DNA of 64,000 nt from Cyanobacteria bacterium SBLK (GTDB lineage Bacteria; Cyanobacteriota; Cyanobacteriia; Cyanobacteriales; Spirulinaceae), in NCBI GenBank assembly GCA_017746715.1, contig JAGHZQ010000053.1, positions 1 through 64,000 on the forward strand, given 5' to 3'. The notes beneath the pieces were generated by a model that searched no databases, was not told where the DNA came from, and worked only from the letters and a program-made list of their open reading frames with translations. Shown one piece after another: positions 32,760-41,602 of this stretch. The first letter of the stretch is position 1, and every line of letters begins with the position of its first letter. The position numbers were made by a program, and so were the translations under genes.

Positions 32760-34325
32760 CTATTTCGCTCGCTTTGCGGCGATTTGTGAATAGAGATTTT
32801 CGGTTTGGGTTTCTTCTGGAGAGCCAAACAGATTGGTCAAGCGCTTGCGAACCCAAGAAACAGCATTGCGATCGTCTTCATCATCATCAACCAAACCCAT
32901 TTTTTGCAATTGCTCTTTTCGTTGCTGAAGTTCTTCTTGATGAATGCTAAGTTGTTGAATAATTTCTTCTTGCAATTTGGGTTGTTCTTGAATAATTCGT
33001 TTGAATCCTTGACTGTTCAAAACAAATAAAGTGGTTTGTTCTAAGGTTTTAACGGATGCCGTTCTCGGTATTCCCAATAATAACGAAAGTTCTCCGAGAA
33101 AATCCCCCGATTTTAATGTCACTAAAGTTTTATCGAGTTTTTCGATAAAAACCTCAACCGAGCCGGAAAGAATAACATAAAACGCATCTCCGGGATCTCC
33201 TTCTCGAAATAACAATTCTTCAGGTTCAAGGGTTTTTCGATAACCATATTCAATTAATTTTCTTAATTCTAGTTCGTTAAAGTTTTGGAAATATTCGACT
33301 TTTTTCAAGTAATCTTTAACATATAGTTTTCCTTCTTCGCGATCGCCAGCAGGCTGAAGCTGCGATTCTTCAACTTTTCCATTTAAAGGATCGTAAGTCA
33401 GAGATATTTTGCGTTCGTTATCATCGGGAAAGAAGATTCCGGCTTGTCTTAAATTATATTCAACAGTATAATTTAAAGAACTTTTTGCTTTTTTATAATC
33501 TTTAAAATCATCTATCCAAACTGCGAGTTGAAATTGAAAAAAGCCATCGTCATAGCCATCAAAAAAGATTTGTGGGGGACGTTTTTGCGAAATAAAAGAA
33601 TCAAGATAAGCCGATTCGAGAAGGATTTCCGTGACCAACAAAGGATTATTTTCCGATTCAACGCCGATATCGAGAGAAACATAGCCGCCGTCTTTATCAG
33701 AAGTTCGATTGGTTAATTTATTTTGGAGTAATGAGCCATTGGGAATAATCACCTTTTCGTCCATTGGCGTTTTAATTGTCGTTGTCCGTAAGGAAATTTC
33801 TTGAATTCTTCCTTGAATGTCTTCAAATTCTACAAAATCGCCAACATTTAATTTTCTTTCAATTAAAATCGTGATACCGCTAATAAAATTACTGGTAATA
33901 TCTTGCAAACCAAAACCGATACCAACGCCCAAACCGCCAATAATCAGGGAAATAGAGGAAAAATCCAAGCCTATCGTTTGCAGAGCGATCAGAAAACCCA
34001 AAGCACCGATCGCGTAGCTCAGTAATATTGATAATGAAGCCTTCGCTCCCGTATCGATATTGAATTTTGTGAGAATTCTTCGATCTAATAAAAGTTTTGA
34101 CGTTCGCGTAACAAAAAAAACTAAAACAATTGAAATAGAAAATTGCAGAACCGTCAGCAAAGAAATCGAAGTTTCTCCGATTTCAAAGAGCTTAATCAAA
34201 AAGAGAGATTTCAGATTTATAAAAATAGCCTGAAGATATCGAATAATCGTTTCAATTATTCCGTACTGAATAAAAATTTCAACCATTGCATCCCCGATGG
34301 CATTCATCAATCGTGCTAATATCAT
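32760..34325 (-). CDS. MscS-family channel with cyclic-nucleotide-binding domain (copy 1)
   Basis: The 521-aa paralogue of the downstream gene shares the whole layout: an N-terminal helix pair, the pore motif LGVGIGFGLQDITSNFISG, the MscS beta domain, and a cNMP domain with GELSLLLGIPRTASV. Identity is visibly high in the pore and cNMP domains and low at the N-terminus and tail. The pair could form mixed heptamers or respond to different signals. Three nearby Met (residues 1, 7 and 14) make the exact start uncertain. It probably acts in the plasma membrane in osmotic or ionic adjustment. Confidence 0.87.
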   Translation of the reverse strand: MILARLMNAIGDAMVEIFIQYGIIETIIRYLQAIFINLKSLFLIKLFEIGETSISLLTVLQFSISIVLVFFVTRTSKLLLDRRILTKFNIDTGAKASLSILLSYAIGALGFLIALQTIGLDFSSISLIIGGLGVGIGFGLQDITSNFISGITILIERKLNVGDFVEFEDIQGRIQEISLRTTTIKTPMDEKVIIPNGSLLQNKLTNRTSDKDGGYVSLDIGVESENNPLLVTEILLESAYLDSFISQKRPPQIFFDGYDDGFFQFQLAVWIDDFKDYKKAKSSLNYTVEYNLRQAGIFFPDDNERKISLTYDPLNGKVEESQLQPAGDREEGKLYVKDYLKKVEYFQNFNELELRKLIEYGYRKTLEPEELLFREGDPGDAFYVILSGSVEVFIEKLDKTLVTLKSGDFLGELSLLLGIPRTASVKTLEQTTLFVLNSQGFKRIIQEQPKLQEEIIQQLSIHQEELQQRKEQLQKMGLVDDDEDDRNAVSWVRKRLTNLFGSPEETQTENLYSQIAAKRAK

Positions 34326-34473
34326 AGCACTCTTTAGTTTGGCAAACAGGATCTAGAATTGAAAAAATTGATTCAAGTGGGTCGCGTTTCTTAAGCGCGT
34401 TAATCTGGCGATCGCTCATCTCTGATACCCTTGTCAGTTCTCGATCGCGCGATCGCCATGGATTGGCAACAAC

Positions 34474-35478
34474 CTACAGTTTCATATTTTTTAAATGAGA
34501 GCGAGGGTTCTGCGTCCTGACATTGCGGATTTTTTCATAATATTCTCGCTCGAGGGAACTGGGATTTTGAGGGGTAGCCACGATAATTTTTACCATCTGA
34601 TCCGTTCGTCCGCTTTTCGCGGCAATCCAGCCTTTCCCTCGCAAGCGTAAGGTTTGCCCGGAGCGAATGCCCGCAGGAACTTTCATCGTGACCGCACCAT
34701 CAGGGGTGGGAACTTCGATGGAAGCCCCCAAAACAGCTTCATCGGGAGCAATGGGCAATTCGCAAGTGAGGTTATCGCCATCAAACTGAAAAAAGGAATG
34801 GGGCTCGAGTTCCACATTTAAATATAAATCTCCCCGCCTTTGCAGAAAACTGTCAAATTGACCTTTTCCTTTGACTCTAACGCGGCTGCCCGGTTTTGCC
34901 CCGGGCGGAATGCGAACGTCAATCGTTTCTCCGGCTAAATTCAAGCGTTTCTGCACGCCGCGAAAAGCTTCTGAAAACGTGAGGCGAATGCTGGCTTCTT
35001 TGTCGCTGGGGGTGGGTTGTTCGCTAAATCCGGTTCTAAACCCGCTCGAAGAGGGGCGATAAGTATTTTGCTGTCGTGCGGTGGTCGTGGTGCGATAGGT
35101 ACGAGTGCGAGTGCTGCTGCCCCCTCCCAAACCCCCTAAAAGATCGTTGATAAATTCTTCAAAACTGCCGTACTGGCCGAAGTCAAAACCGCCAAAATCC
35201 GTCGAAGTTCTGTTAAAACCGCCACCGGAAGGAGTCGAGCCGACTTGCCGCCAATACTGGCCGAATTGGTCGTATTTCTTGCGCTTGTCAGAATCCGAGA
35301 GAACTTCATAGGCTTCGCTGATTTCTTTGAAGCGAGCTTCTGCTTTTTTATCGCCGGGGTTGCGATCGGGATGATATTTTAGGGCAAGTTTGCGAAAGGA
35401 TTTTTTGATTTCCTCCGCACTCGATGTTTTGCTCACCCCGAGGATGGCATAGTAGTCTTTGAAGTCAGTCGAGGCCAT
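34474..35478 (-). CDS. CbpA-like J-domain co-chaperone
   Basis: The protein of about 334 aa begins with a J domain holding the HPD motif (KYHPDRNPGD) that stimulates Hsp70, then a Gly/Phe-rich linker (GFNRTSTDFGGFDFGQYG) and a Ser/Thr/Arg-rich segment, and ends with the two DnaJ C-terminal peptide-binding beta domains (IDVRIPPGAKPGSRVRVKG; VPAGIRSGQTLRLRGKGW). No CXXCXGXG zinc finger is present, so it is a type II (CbpA/DnaJB-like) protein. The ATG at 35478 is used, with AGAGGAG about 12 nt upstream. Confidence 0.9.
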   Translation of the reverse strand: MASTDFKDYYAILGVSKTSSAEEIKKSFRKLALKYHPDRNPGDKKAEARFKEISEAYEVLSDSDKRKKYDQFGQYWRQVGSTPSGGGFNRTSTDFGGFDFGQYGSFEEFINDLLGGLGGGSSTRTRTYRTTTTARQQNTYRPSSSGFRTGFSEQPTPSDKEASIRLTFSEAFRGVQKRLNLAGETIDVRIPPGAKPGSRVRVKGKGQFDSFLQRRGDLYLNVELEPHSFFQFDGDNLTCELPIAPDEAVLGASIEVPTPDGAVTMKVPAGIRSGQTLRLRGKGWIAAKSGRTDQMVKIIVATPQNPSSLEREYYEKIRNVRTQNPRSHLKNMKL

Positions 35479-35638
35479 CAACAGCAGTCTCCTCTTAGAT
35501 TTTACCGATTATAGGCAGTTCTTCCCCTTTTCCGGGATATCGCGATCGCAAGAGCGAATTTCAGCCAATCTTAACACCGTTCAGAATAACAAAATTAGGG
35601 AGGGGGTGAGGTTCGGTTTTTTGGGTAAAAAGAAGGCT

Positions 35639-36502
35639 TTAGGGTAAAAGTCTATCGATCGTGCTGCGGGCTTGAGATTCGTAGCCACCGCCGAATAAAT
35701 TAAAATGGTTGAGAACGTGATAGAGATTATAAAGGGGTTTGCGCGTCTCATAGTCGCGATCGAGTTGCCAAGTTTGGTTGTAGCCCCGGTAAAATGCGGC
35801 GGGAAATCCTCCAAACAACTCTGTCATGGCCAAATCAACTTCGCGATCGCCCCAATAAGTCGCCGGATCTAAAATAACGGGTTCTCCTGCTACGGTACAA
35901 GCGGCATTCCCCGACCAAAGATCCCCGTGAACGAGGGAGGGTTGAGGGTTGCGATCGCTTAAAATGTCTTTGACCCTCGCCACTACTTTTCCGGTATCGG
36001 GGAAATTCCCCCCCCGTCGCTTGGCAAGACGCAACTGAAAGCCGATGCGTTGTTCTGCAAAAAAATCGCTCCAATTATCGCTCCACGGGTTGATTTGAGG
36101 GGTAGAACCGATGGTATTGTTGCGATTCCAACCAAAGCGATCGCTCCCCTTCGCTTGGTGTAGTTTGGCGAGATTTTGTCCCATCAACTCCCAAGCACGG
36201 CTATCTCCCCGTCCGAATTCCAGCCACTCCATGACGATAAAACTAGAGTCCCCTGCGATGCTGCAACAGAGGGGTTGGGGGATGCGGATGGTTTGGGTGT
36301 CGTACATTTGCTGCAACCCCAAATATTCCGCTTCAAACATGTCAATTTGATTGGCTTGGTTGATTTTGACAAAATAAGAGAGCGTGCCGTCACTGACGGA
36401 ATAACTTTGGTTGATGCACCCGCCGCCAACGGAACGATGAGTGGTAATTTCAAAGGGTTGTCCCGTCGTTTCCGAGATTTTTGCTGCAATTTCTTTCCAC
36501 AT
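35639..36502 (-). CDS. Fructosamine kinase family protein
   Basis: The 287-aa protein is of normal family length. It has the kinase-like N lobe (SVGGGCINQSYSV, SYFVKINQ), the hinge VMEWLEFGRG, the catalytic loop LVHGDLWSGNAA and the metal site ILDPATYWGDREVDLAMTELF that are diagnostic of fructosamine-3-kinase/ketosamine kinases. Bacterial homologues phosphorylate glycated amines or ribulosamines so that they break down, a protein-repair role. It stands alone on the minus strand, 160 bp from the dnaJ-like gene. Confidence 0.9.
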   Translation of the reverse strand: MWKEIAAKISETTGQPFEITTHRSVGGGCINQSYSVSDGTLSYFVKINQANQIDMFEAEYLGLQQMYDTQTIRIPQPLCCSIAGDSSFIVMEWLEFGRGDSRAWELMGQNLAKLHQAKGSDRFGWNRNNTIGSTPQINPWSDNWSDFFAEQRIGFQLRLAKRRGGNFPDTGKVVARVKDILSDRNPQPSLVHGDLWSGNAACTVAGEPVILDPATYWGDREVDLAMTELFGGFPAAFYRGYNQTWQLDRDYETRKPLYNLYHVLNHFNLFGGGYESQARSTIDRLLP

Positions 36503-36612
36503 TTTTATCGATGAATGAACGAACGATGATTCGCGATCGCGCGATCGCTCCCCTTCTGTAGTATTTCCTCTTTAGGCTACAATAACGAGATTGCTGAAAA
36601 AATCAATTTGCA

Positions 36613-37557
36613 ATGACCGATCGGCCTCACGACCAATTTGCCAAACAATATCTCGAAGGACTTCTCGCACCTATCGGGGAGGTTAAGATTAGCCTTGAAG
36701 TCGCTTCTGAAGTGCGTCAAGTGGATGTTTATTTTTCTCCTTCTCCCACTCCCCCACCTTCACCCCCAAACTTAGGACTTCTCGGGCAAATGGTCGTTAC
36801 GCCTTGTTCTCTCGAACCCTTCCGCAATCAACCCAGCGAAACCGAGATTCGTAATTGTATCTTGAAGTTGTATTCGCTGCACGGTCAATTACAACGCCAA
36901 GCTAGAAGAAGCGATCGCGCTCTTAGCGATCGCGAACTTCCTCATCTGTGGATTATTACACCATCTGCGAGCGATCGGCTTCTCGAACGTTTCAAATTTG
37001 CTCGTAAGGACAACTGGGAACGAGGATTTTATTTTCTTGGAGAGGCTCAAAAAACGGCTCTCATTGCCATTAACCGATTACCTGAAACTCCAGAAACCCT
37101 CTGGTTGAGAATATTGGGAAAAGGTAAACTCCAAGAACGCGCTATCCTAGAATTGGCTGGACTTGCAAGCGATAACCCCTTGCGAATTCATGCTCTAGAA
37201 CAAGTTGCGACTTGGCGAGTGAATTTGCAAATGCAAGTCAATCGAAACAAAGAAGAAGAGGAGTTAATGATGGCACTATCCCCCGCTTATCTCCAATGGC
37301 GAGAAGAAACGCTAAACAAAGGATTGCAACAGGGATTGCAACAAGGATTGCAACAAGGATTGCAACAGGGACGACGCACGATGCTAGAAACGATGCTAAC
37401 AGTGCGCTTTGATTCTTTTGACGAACGAGTTTTAAGGATTTGCGATCGCCTTTTTGAACTCCCAACGCAAGAAGCGGTTGCTCTCGCCATGCAACTGACG
37501 AATGAAGAGTTATTGAGTCGTTTTGGTGGTGAAGAAGAACTCGAGCGAGATTGTTAG
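36613..37557 (+). CDS. Rpn/PD-(D/E)XK-like protein with a GLQQ repeat
   Basis: The 314-aa protein starts DRPHDQFAKQYLEGLLAPIG and has the (S)VxxVDVYFSP strand expected of Rpn-type or DUF4351-like cyanobacterial proteins with a degraded nuclease core. The C-terminal third contains four GLQQ repeats coded by 12-bp units (37326-37373) and a helical end (QEAVALAMQLTNEELLSRF) typical of the group. Its function is not established; relatives are sometimes called recombination-promoting nucleases. The start has the ATG at 36613. Confidence 0.7.
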   Translation: MTDRPHDQFAKQYLEGLLAPIGEVKISLEVASEVRQVDVYFSPSPTPPPSPPNLGLLGQMVVTPCSLEPFRNQPSETEIRNCILKLYSLHGQLQRQARRSDRALSDRELPHLWIITPSASDRLLERFKFARKDNWERGFYFLGEAQKTALIAINRLPETPETLWLRILGKGKLQERAILELAGLASDNPLRIHALEQVATWRVNLQMQVNRNKEEEELMMALSPAYLQWREETLNKGLQQGLQQGLQQGLQQGRRTMLETMLTVRFDSFDERVLRICDRLFELPTQEAVALAMQLTNEELLSRFGGEEELERDC

Positions 37558-37904
37558 GTGCGATCGCAACCCGCGATCGCCAAATTAAAGCAACAAAATA
37601 AGATAGGTTTGGTGGTCATTGTGGACAATATGGGCTTTATTGCGGCGAGTGCGGCAAACTAAGAAGATAAGCGATTCTTTAGAATATCCAGCCCTCATTC
37701 GCAGTCGGTTTGTGTTTGAATATTGCGACAGTGAGGGGTTGTCTTGGTTTGATGTTAATCCTGTATTGACAGATGCAGAAGAATTGCGTCATGAATCAGA
37801 TGGAAATCACCATGAACTCGCCTGAAAAAAAACTTTGCGATCGCGCCAGCATTGACAATAAAAAATAATGCTACGATCGCATCATCCTCAAAGCGCGATC
37901 GCAC
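37558..37904. other. Intergenic region of about 350 bp before the accessory array
   Basis: No secure gene is visible. An open frame at 37619-37825 (68 codons, TTG start) ends in WFDVNPVLTDAEELRHESDG and could be the remnant of a lost gene, but it has no ribosome-binding site. Several HIP1 octamers occur near the end, at 37836-37904. Confidence 0.4.
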
Positions 37905-38240
37905 TTAATCAAAACCAGCCAGAGCAATTTTTACACAATTACAAACACCTTGCCAATCTCGTTCCGATAAATGACCGATGAGAACCAAATTTGCAGAAGG
38001 AGGAAGAGTAACGATAAAACTTCGGAAGATGGAAGCAACGCGCAAACCTGCTGAAGACCAATCTTGAAGGATATAATCTGTTACTCCAAGATTAGATGTT
38101 TGTGTAGTAATCAATCCTACAATAATATCAGGGCGAAGGGCATGATAAGTTTTTGAAGAAAGTACGACAACAGGACGGCGTTTAATCCCCGTAACGCCGG
38201 GAAAATCTACCGTAATTACATCACCGGGTTTAAATGTCAA
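37905..38240 (-). CDS. PemK/MazF-type endoribonuclease toxin
   Basis: The 111-aa product has the PemK/MazF beta-barrel signature: PGDVITVDFPGVTGIKRRPVVVLS at the N-terminus (kept here in part), the Thr-rich strand LITTQTSN, and the C-terminal IGHLSERDWQGVCNCVK. MazF toxins cleave RNA and halt translation until bound by the antitoxin. The small gene ending eleven bases upstream is the expected antitoxin, making a type II pair. It is the last gene of the minus-strand accessory array. Confidence 0.85.
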   Translation of the reverse strand: MTFKPGDVITVDFPGVTGIKRRPVVVLSSKTYHALRPDIIVGLITTQTSNLGVTDYILQDWSSAGLRVASIFRSFIVTLPPSANLVLIGHLSERDWQGVCNCVKIALAGFD

Positions 38241-38251
38241 TGAACATTCTC

Positions 38252-38476
38252 CTATTCTTCAAAATAAGCCATAGCTGAATTTTGCCAAGAAAAGGCAGCA
38301 ATTTCTCGTCGATCTTGTTCCGTCCACGTGTCGCTATAATCTATGTTTTGGACGGATGGCTCTTTTTGAGTTAAATTGTTTAAAATTAGAGCAGCCAAAC
38401 GTAATTGTTCTTCTGTCGACAAATTACAAATTTCTCGAGTATAAATTTCTTGGATGGTACGATCGCTTGTTTGCAT
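38252..38476 (-). CDS. Antitoxin partner of the PemK/MazF toxin
   Basis: The 74-aa protein has an N-terminal helical part (TIQEIYTREICNLSTEEQLRLAALILNNL) and an acidic, probably disordered tail (DTWTEQDRREIAAFSW), the usual shape of cyanobacterial antitoxins paired with PemK/MazF or RelE. It overlaps nothing and lies eleven bases upstream of the toxin. Repeat copy A, carrying a possible promoter, lies 37 bp upstream. The DNA-binding fold cannot be assigned with confidence. Confidence 0.75.
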   Translation of the reverse strand: MQTSDRTIQEIYTREICNLSTEEQLRLAALILNNLTQKEPSVQNIDYSDTWTEQDRREIAAFSWQNSAMAYFEE

Positions 38477-38512
38477 TGTTTCTGATGATGACTATAGACT
38501 GCGTTGCGATCT

Positions 38513-38591
38513 GAGATACTCTTATAATACCAGACTGAAAGAAGAAATGCGATCGCCCCAAAATTCCCAGACCAAAACAAAAGCGATCGCA
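38513..38591 (-). repeat. Accessory-array repeat, copy A
   Basis: This 79-bp copy runs from GAGATACTC to the second of two GCGATCGC octamers and abuts the stop codon of the Uma2 gene. Read on the minus strand it ends with TGGTATTATAAG, an extended -10-like sequence pointing at the antitoxin gene. It is nearly identical to copy B. Confidence 0.85.
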
Positions 38592-39281
38592 CTAGATCGC
38601 GTCAGGGTCGATACCTGCTGCACGAAGCCGATCGCGTAAATCCTGCAACTTTTCCTCGGCGGTCAATAACAAATTCCCCTCACTATCCCACCAACGCAAC
38701 CAAGGGAGAGCGTGATTCTGATAGACTCCTTGCCAAATTCCCAGTTCAACTCCCAAGGGTTCAATCGGGAAATGCCCCCTTGCATTGGGAGACATGAGTT
38801 GGTAGCGTCCGTTAACTAAGCGATATACTTCGACTCGCGCCTCTCGTACCTCGTAAATACCATAGTATTCCGGCTGGATTTGAGTTTCGTAGACCCAAAA
38901 TTTCCCCGTTTCTGGTGTAAGATCGCGTTCTTCGTTGCCATTTCCCGACACGAATTCTAAGGCGATCGCAGGGGGTGTTTGTTCTTGCCAAAGGACATAA
39001 GAACGTCGCATTTGCCCGTTCAATAGGGGTGGGATATTAGGAATGTAGAACCAATCGGGAGAGATGCAGCCTTTGAGAGGAGGATTAGTGATGCGCCAGT
39101 AGATACCGCAATCTTGCCCAATGTCATATTGTCCGTCGGGGTGCAGGCGATCGAGTATGGGACGAATAGATGTGGTGATTAAGATGCTTTGGGGATGTTC
39201 TTGGAAATTTTTCACGGGGATACCGTCTTCGCAAGGGAGTTGCGTATGATCGGGAAGGGTCGTTAGAGGTTGACTGACCAT
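38592..39281 (-). CDS. Uma2 family nuclease-like protein
   Basis: The 229-aa product has the Uma2 core: the Asp in GCISPDWFYIPN, the Glu in PAIALEFVSGNG, and later strands YYGIYEVREARVEVYRL. The tail is the usual helical ending (AEEKLQDLRDRLRAAGIDPDAI). It is larger than the Uma2 at 17466 and belongs to a different subgroup. It is one of three unrelated minus-strand genes separated by the same repeat. The biological role of Uma2 is unknown. Confidence 0.85.
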   Translation of the reverse strand: MVSQPLTTLPDHTQLPCEDGIPVKNFQEHPQSILITTSIRPILDRLHPDGQYDIGQDCGIYWRITNPPLKGCISPDWFYIPNIPPLLNGQMRRSYVLWQEQTPPAIALEFVSGNGNEERDLTPETGKFWVYETQIQPEYYGIYEVREARVEVYRLVNGRYQLMSPNARGHFPIEPLGVELGIWQGVYQNHALPWLRWWDSEGNLLLTAEEKLQDLRDRLRAAGIDPDAI

Positions 39282-39369
39282 CGTTATATTGAAAGCTCTA
39301 TTTTTTTAATTTAAGCGATCGGGACATTTTTGCACTATTCTTTCTCAATTACAATCATTAATTTCTGAT

Positions 39370-39449
39370 GAGATACTCCTATAACACCAGACTGAAAGGA
39401 AAAAGAGCGATCGCCCCAAAATCCCCAAACCAAAACAAAAGCGATCGCA
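39370..39449 (-). repeat. Accessory-array repeat, copy B
   Basis: This 80-bp copy aligns with copy A over its whole length with only a handful of changes, including both HIP1 octamers. It starts 89 bp upstream of the Uma2 start and ends four bases from the xisI stop codon. Confidence 0.85.
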
Positions 39450-39453
39450 TATC

Positions 39454-39799
39454 CTAAGCCACCGCAAAACCCGTTTCTTTTCTGATCCCAGGATCGTAAA
39501 ATGCCAAGACAATTTTATCTTTGGGAACGCCGAAATTTAATAATTCTGATGCAACCCCCTCCTCCGTTCCATCCCGTTGAATCCAGATTTTATCATTAAT
39601 AATATCGATATGAATCAAACAGCCGTGAACTCGCTTAGTTGCTGTGGATTTATGATTGATTTTTTCGCGACCCACCAACATTAATAGATAGCGATCTTGC
39701 TGGCGATTGAAAATCGTTTCCAGTTCAACATCATCCTCATAAGGGACTTCTGTATGAGAGATAATAATATTTTGGATTAATTCGCGGTAGATAGTTCAT
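39454..39799 (-). pseudogene. xisI: XisI family gene, frameshifted near its start
   Basis: The intact part (39454 to about 39788) encodes YRELIQNIII, then VPYEDDVELETIFNRQQDRY, then VHGCLIHIDI, WIQRDGTEEGVASELLNFGV and GFAVA, a close match to the XisI (fdxN-element excision controlling factor) family of about 110 aa. In the frame of the natural ATG at 39799 only M-N-Y is read before a one-base shift (TAT-C-TAC) leads to a stop after 20 codons. Removing that base restores a full-length protein. No xisH is adjacent, so the gene would be an orphan even if intact. Confidence 0.75.
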
Positions 39800-39849
39800 A
39801 ATTTTATCTATACTTTTCTACCCATCTGCTTCTTTAAACTGTGTTGCAA

Positions 39850-39921
39850 TATGGTATTTATAATACCATATTGAAAGGAAAAAGAGCGATCGCCTTGCCA
39901 TCTCCAAACCAGAGCGATCGC
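39850..39921 (-). repeat. Accessory-array repeat, copy C
   Basis: This diverged copy shares ATTGAAAGGAAAAAGAGCGATCGCC and the second HIP1 octamer with copy B. It begins with a perfect palindrome CAATATGGTAT-TTATA-ATACCATATTG (39847-39873). It is 51 bp upstream of xisI. Confidence 0.75.
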
Positions 39922-40006
39922 TGCTCTCCCTTGGCATCTTCGACCCTTTGTCTGTTGCCAAAAACCGGCAAACTTGGCACGATCGCAATAGGGCAACGTC
40001 GATCGC

Positions 40007-40831
40007 ATGAATCCAACCCCCCCCAGTCAACATCCCCAGCAGCAAAGTCCCTCCCTTTGGCCAGCATTCGCGGGACTGGGGAGCTTTTTGGTGCTATGGC
40101 AACTGGGAGCAATGGGTTATAGCACCGTCGTTTTGCCTTCTCCCGTCGAAACTTGGATGGCTCTGCAACGTCTGGCGATCGCGGGAAAATTAACCCATGC
40201 GCTTTTAATTACCAGTTTTCATCTTTTTAGTGCCTTTGCGATCGCCGTCCTCTTAGGCGTTATTGCCGGGATCGGGGCAGGAATTTGGCCGGGGTTGCGA
40301 TGGGGAATTTCTCCTTTAATTAGTGCCCTGCAAGGCATTCCTCCCATTGGTTGGATCGTCCTCGCCCTACTCTGGTTTGGAAGCGGTCACGGAACGCCCA
40401 TTTTTACCATTACTGCTGCCGTCCTACCGATCGTTTTTCTCGGTACTGTAGAAGGAATGCAACGTTTTCCCTTACCTTTAGCAGAGATGGCACAAATCTA
40501 TCGCGCTCCCGATCGCCTATTGTTGGTCGATCTTTACTTTCCTCACTTGCTTTCCTATCTTTTTCCCGCTTTAACTGCAGGCTTGGGACTGGCATGGCGA
40601 GTGGCAGTCATGGCAGAACTCCTCTCCTCGGAAACCGGGATCGGTGCAGAATTAAACCTCGCGCGAATTAATTTAGAAACCGATGAGGTGATGGCCTGGA
40701 TTGCGATCGCCGTCTTCTCGATCTGGATCTGCGAATATCTCTTGCTGCGTCCCTTGCGCCGATGGTTGGAACCTTGGCAGCATGGGGATACCCCCAAAAA
40801 CTCCCATCGCGATCGCCCATCTTCTCGTTAA
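40007..40831 (+). CDS. ABC transporter permease, SsuC/TauC-like
   Basis: The 274-aa protein has six predicted membrane segments and the cytoplasmic EAA-type loop (AEMAQIYRAPDRLLLVDLYF) that binds the ATPase. QGIPPIGWIVLALLWFGSG is typical of permeases for nitrate, sulfonate and taurine. It is the first gene of a three-gene operon with an overlapping ATPase and a lipoprotein binding protein. Substrate prediction is weak; small organic anions are likely. Confidence 0.87.
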   Translation: MNPTPPSQHPQQQSPSLWPAFAGLGSFLVLWQLGAMGYSTVVLPSPVETWMALQRLAIAGKLTHALLITSFHLFSAFAIAVLLGVIAGIGAGIWPGLRWGISPLISALQGIPPIGWIVLALLWFGSGHGTPIFTITAAVLPIVFLGTVEGMQRFPLPLAEMAQIYRAPDRLLLVDLYFPHLLSYLFPALTAGLGLAWRVAVMAELLSSETGIGAELNLARINLETDEVMAWIAIAVFSIWICEYLLLRPLRRWLEPWQHGDTPKNSHRDRPSSR

Positions 40832-41600
40832 ACTCAAAAGTCCCTTGCTGATTCTCGATCGCATTGCTCACCAATACAACCGCCGCCTCATTCTCGACGG
40901 CATTTCCTTCACTTTAAAACTCGGACAAATTCTCTGTTTGACAGGACCGTCCGGTTGCGGCAAAACGACACTCTTGAGAATGGCGGCAGGTTTAGTCTCC
41001 CCGAAGGTCGGGACGATCGCCAATGGCTTTTCTCGCACGGGCTACGTTTTCCAAGACCCCCGACTCCTTCCGTGGCAAACTGCCCGCGAGAACCTTGCTT
41101 TCGGACTTAAAGCCCGAGGCATTGGCAAATCAGAACGCGATCGCGCGGCACGATCCCTAGGGAAGCAGTTGGGTTTGGAATCAGTCCTTCACTACTATCC
41201 CCATCAACTCAGTGGGGGGATGCGGCAAAGGGTCGCATTAGGCCGCGCCCTTGCGATCGAGCCGGATCTACTGCTCCTCGACGAACCCTTCCACGGCTTA
41301 GATGTGGGTAGACGGCGGGAGTTTCAGGCTCTGATGTTGCAGTTATTGCGCGATCGCGGCCTCGCAGCTTGTCTGGTGTCCCACGATCTTGCTGAAGCCG
41401 TCCGGTTGGGCGATCGCCTCCTTGTCCTTTCCCCGTCCCCCAGTCGGATCGTCCATCAATGGCAAGCATCGCGATCGACGGGCGATCGCGACGAAGCCTA
41501 TATTTATCGCGAAGTGTCCCAACTCCTGAGTATCCCTCAAGTGAGCCAATGCTTCGGCTTGCAAAATATGTCTTCTCCTTCAGAATTTATGAGGTCTTAA
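40782..41600 (+). CDS. ABC transporter ATP-binding protein, SsuB/TauB-like
   Basis: From the ATG at 40782 (MGIPPKTPIAIAH) the protein is 272 aa. It has Walker A GPSGCGKTTL, the Q-loop in YVFQDPRLLPW, the signature LSGGMRQR, Walker B LLLLDEPF, the D-loop GLD and H-loop SHD. The start lies inside the last 50 bases of the permease gene, showing translational coupling. The frame continues upstream of this ATG, but that part has no family-like sequence. It drives the adjacent permease. Confidence 0.88.
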   Translation: MGIPPKTPIAIAHLLVKLKSPLLILDRIAHQYNRRLILDGISFTLKLGQILCLTGPSGCGKTTLLRMAAGLVSPKVGTIANGFSRTGYVFQDPRLLPWQTARENLAFGLKARGIGKSERDRAARSLGKQLGLESVLHYYPHQLSGGMRQRVALGRALAIEPDLLLLDEPFHGLDVGRRREFQALMLQLLRDRGLAACLVSHDLAEAVRLGDRLLVLSPSPSRIVHQWQASRSTGDRDEAYIYREVSQLLSIPQVSQCFGLQNMSSPSEFMRS

Positions 41601-41602
41601 TC

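Noticed and set aside
37619-37825. Plus-strand open frame of 68 codons
   Set aside because: TTG start, no ribosome-binding site and no family resemblance; kept only as a possible gene remnant.
40701-40781. Longer N-terminus for the ABC ATPase
   Set aside because: The extra residues are a frame-shadow of the permease and lack family sequence.
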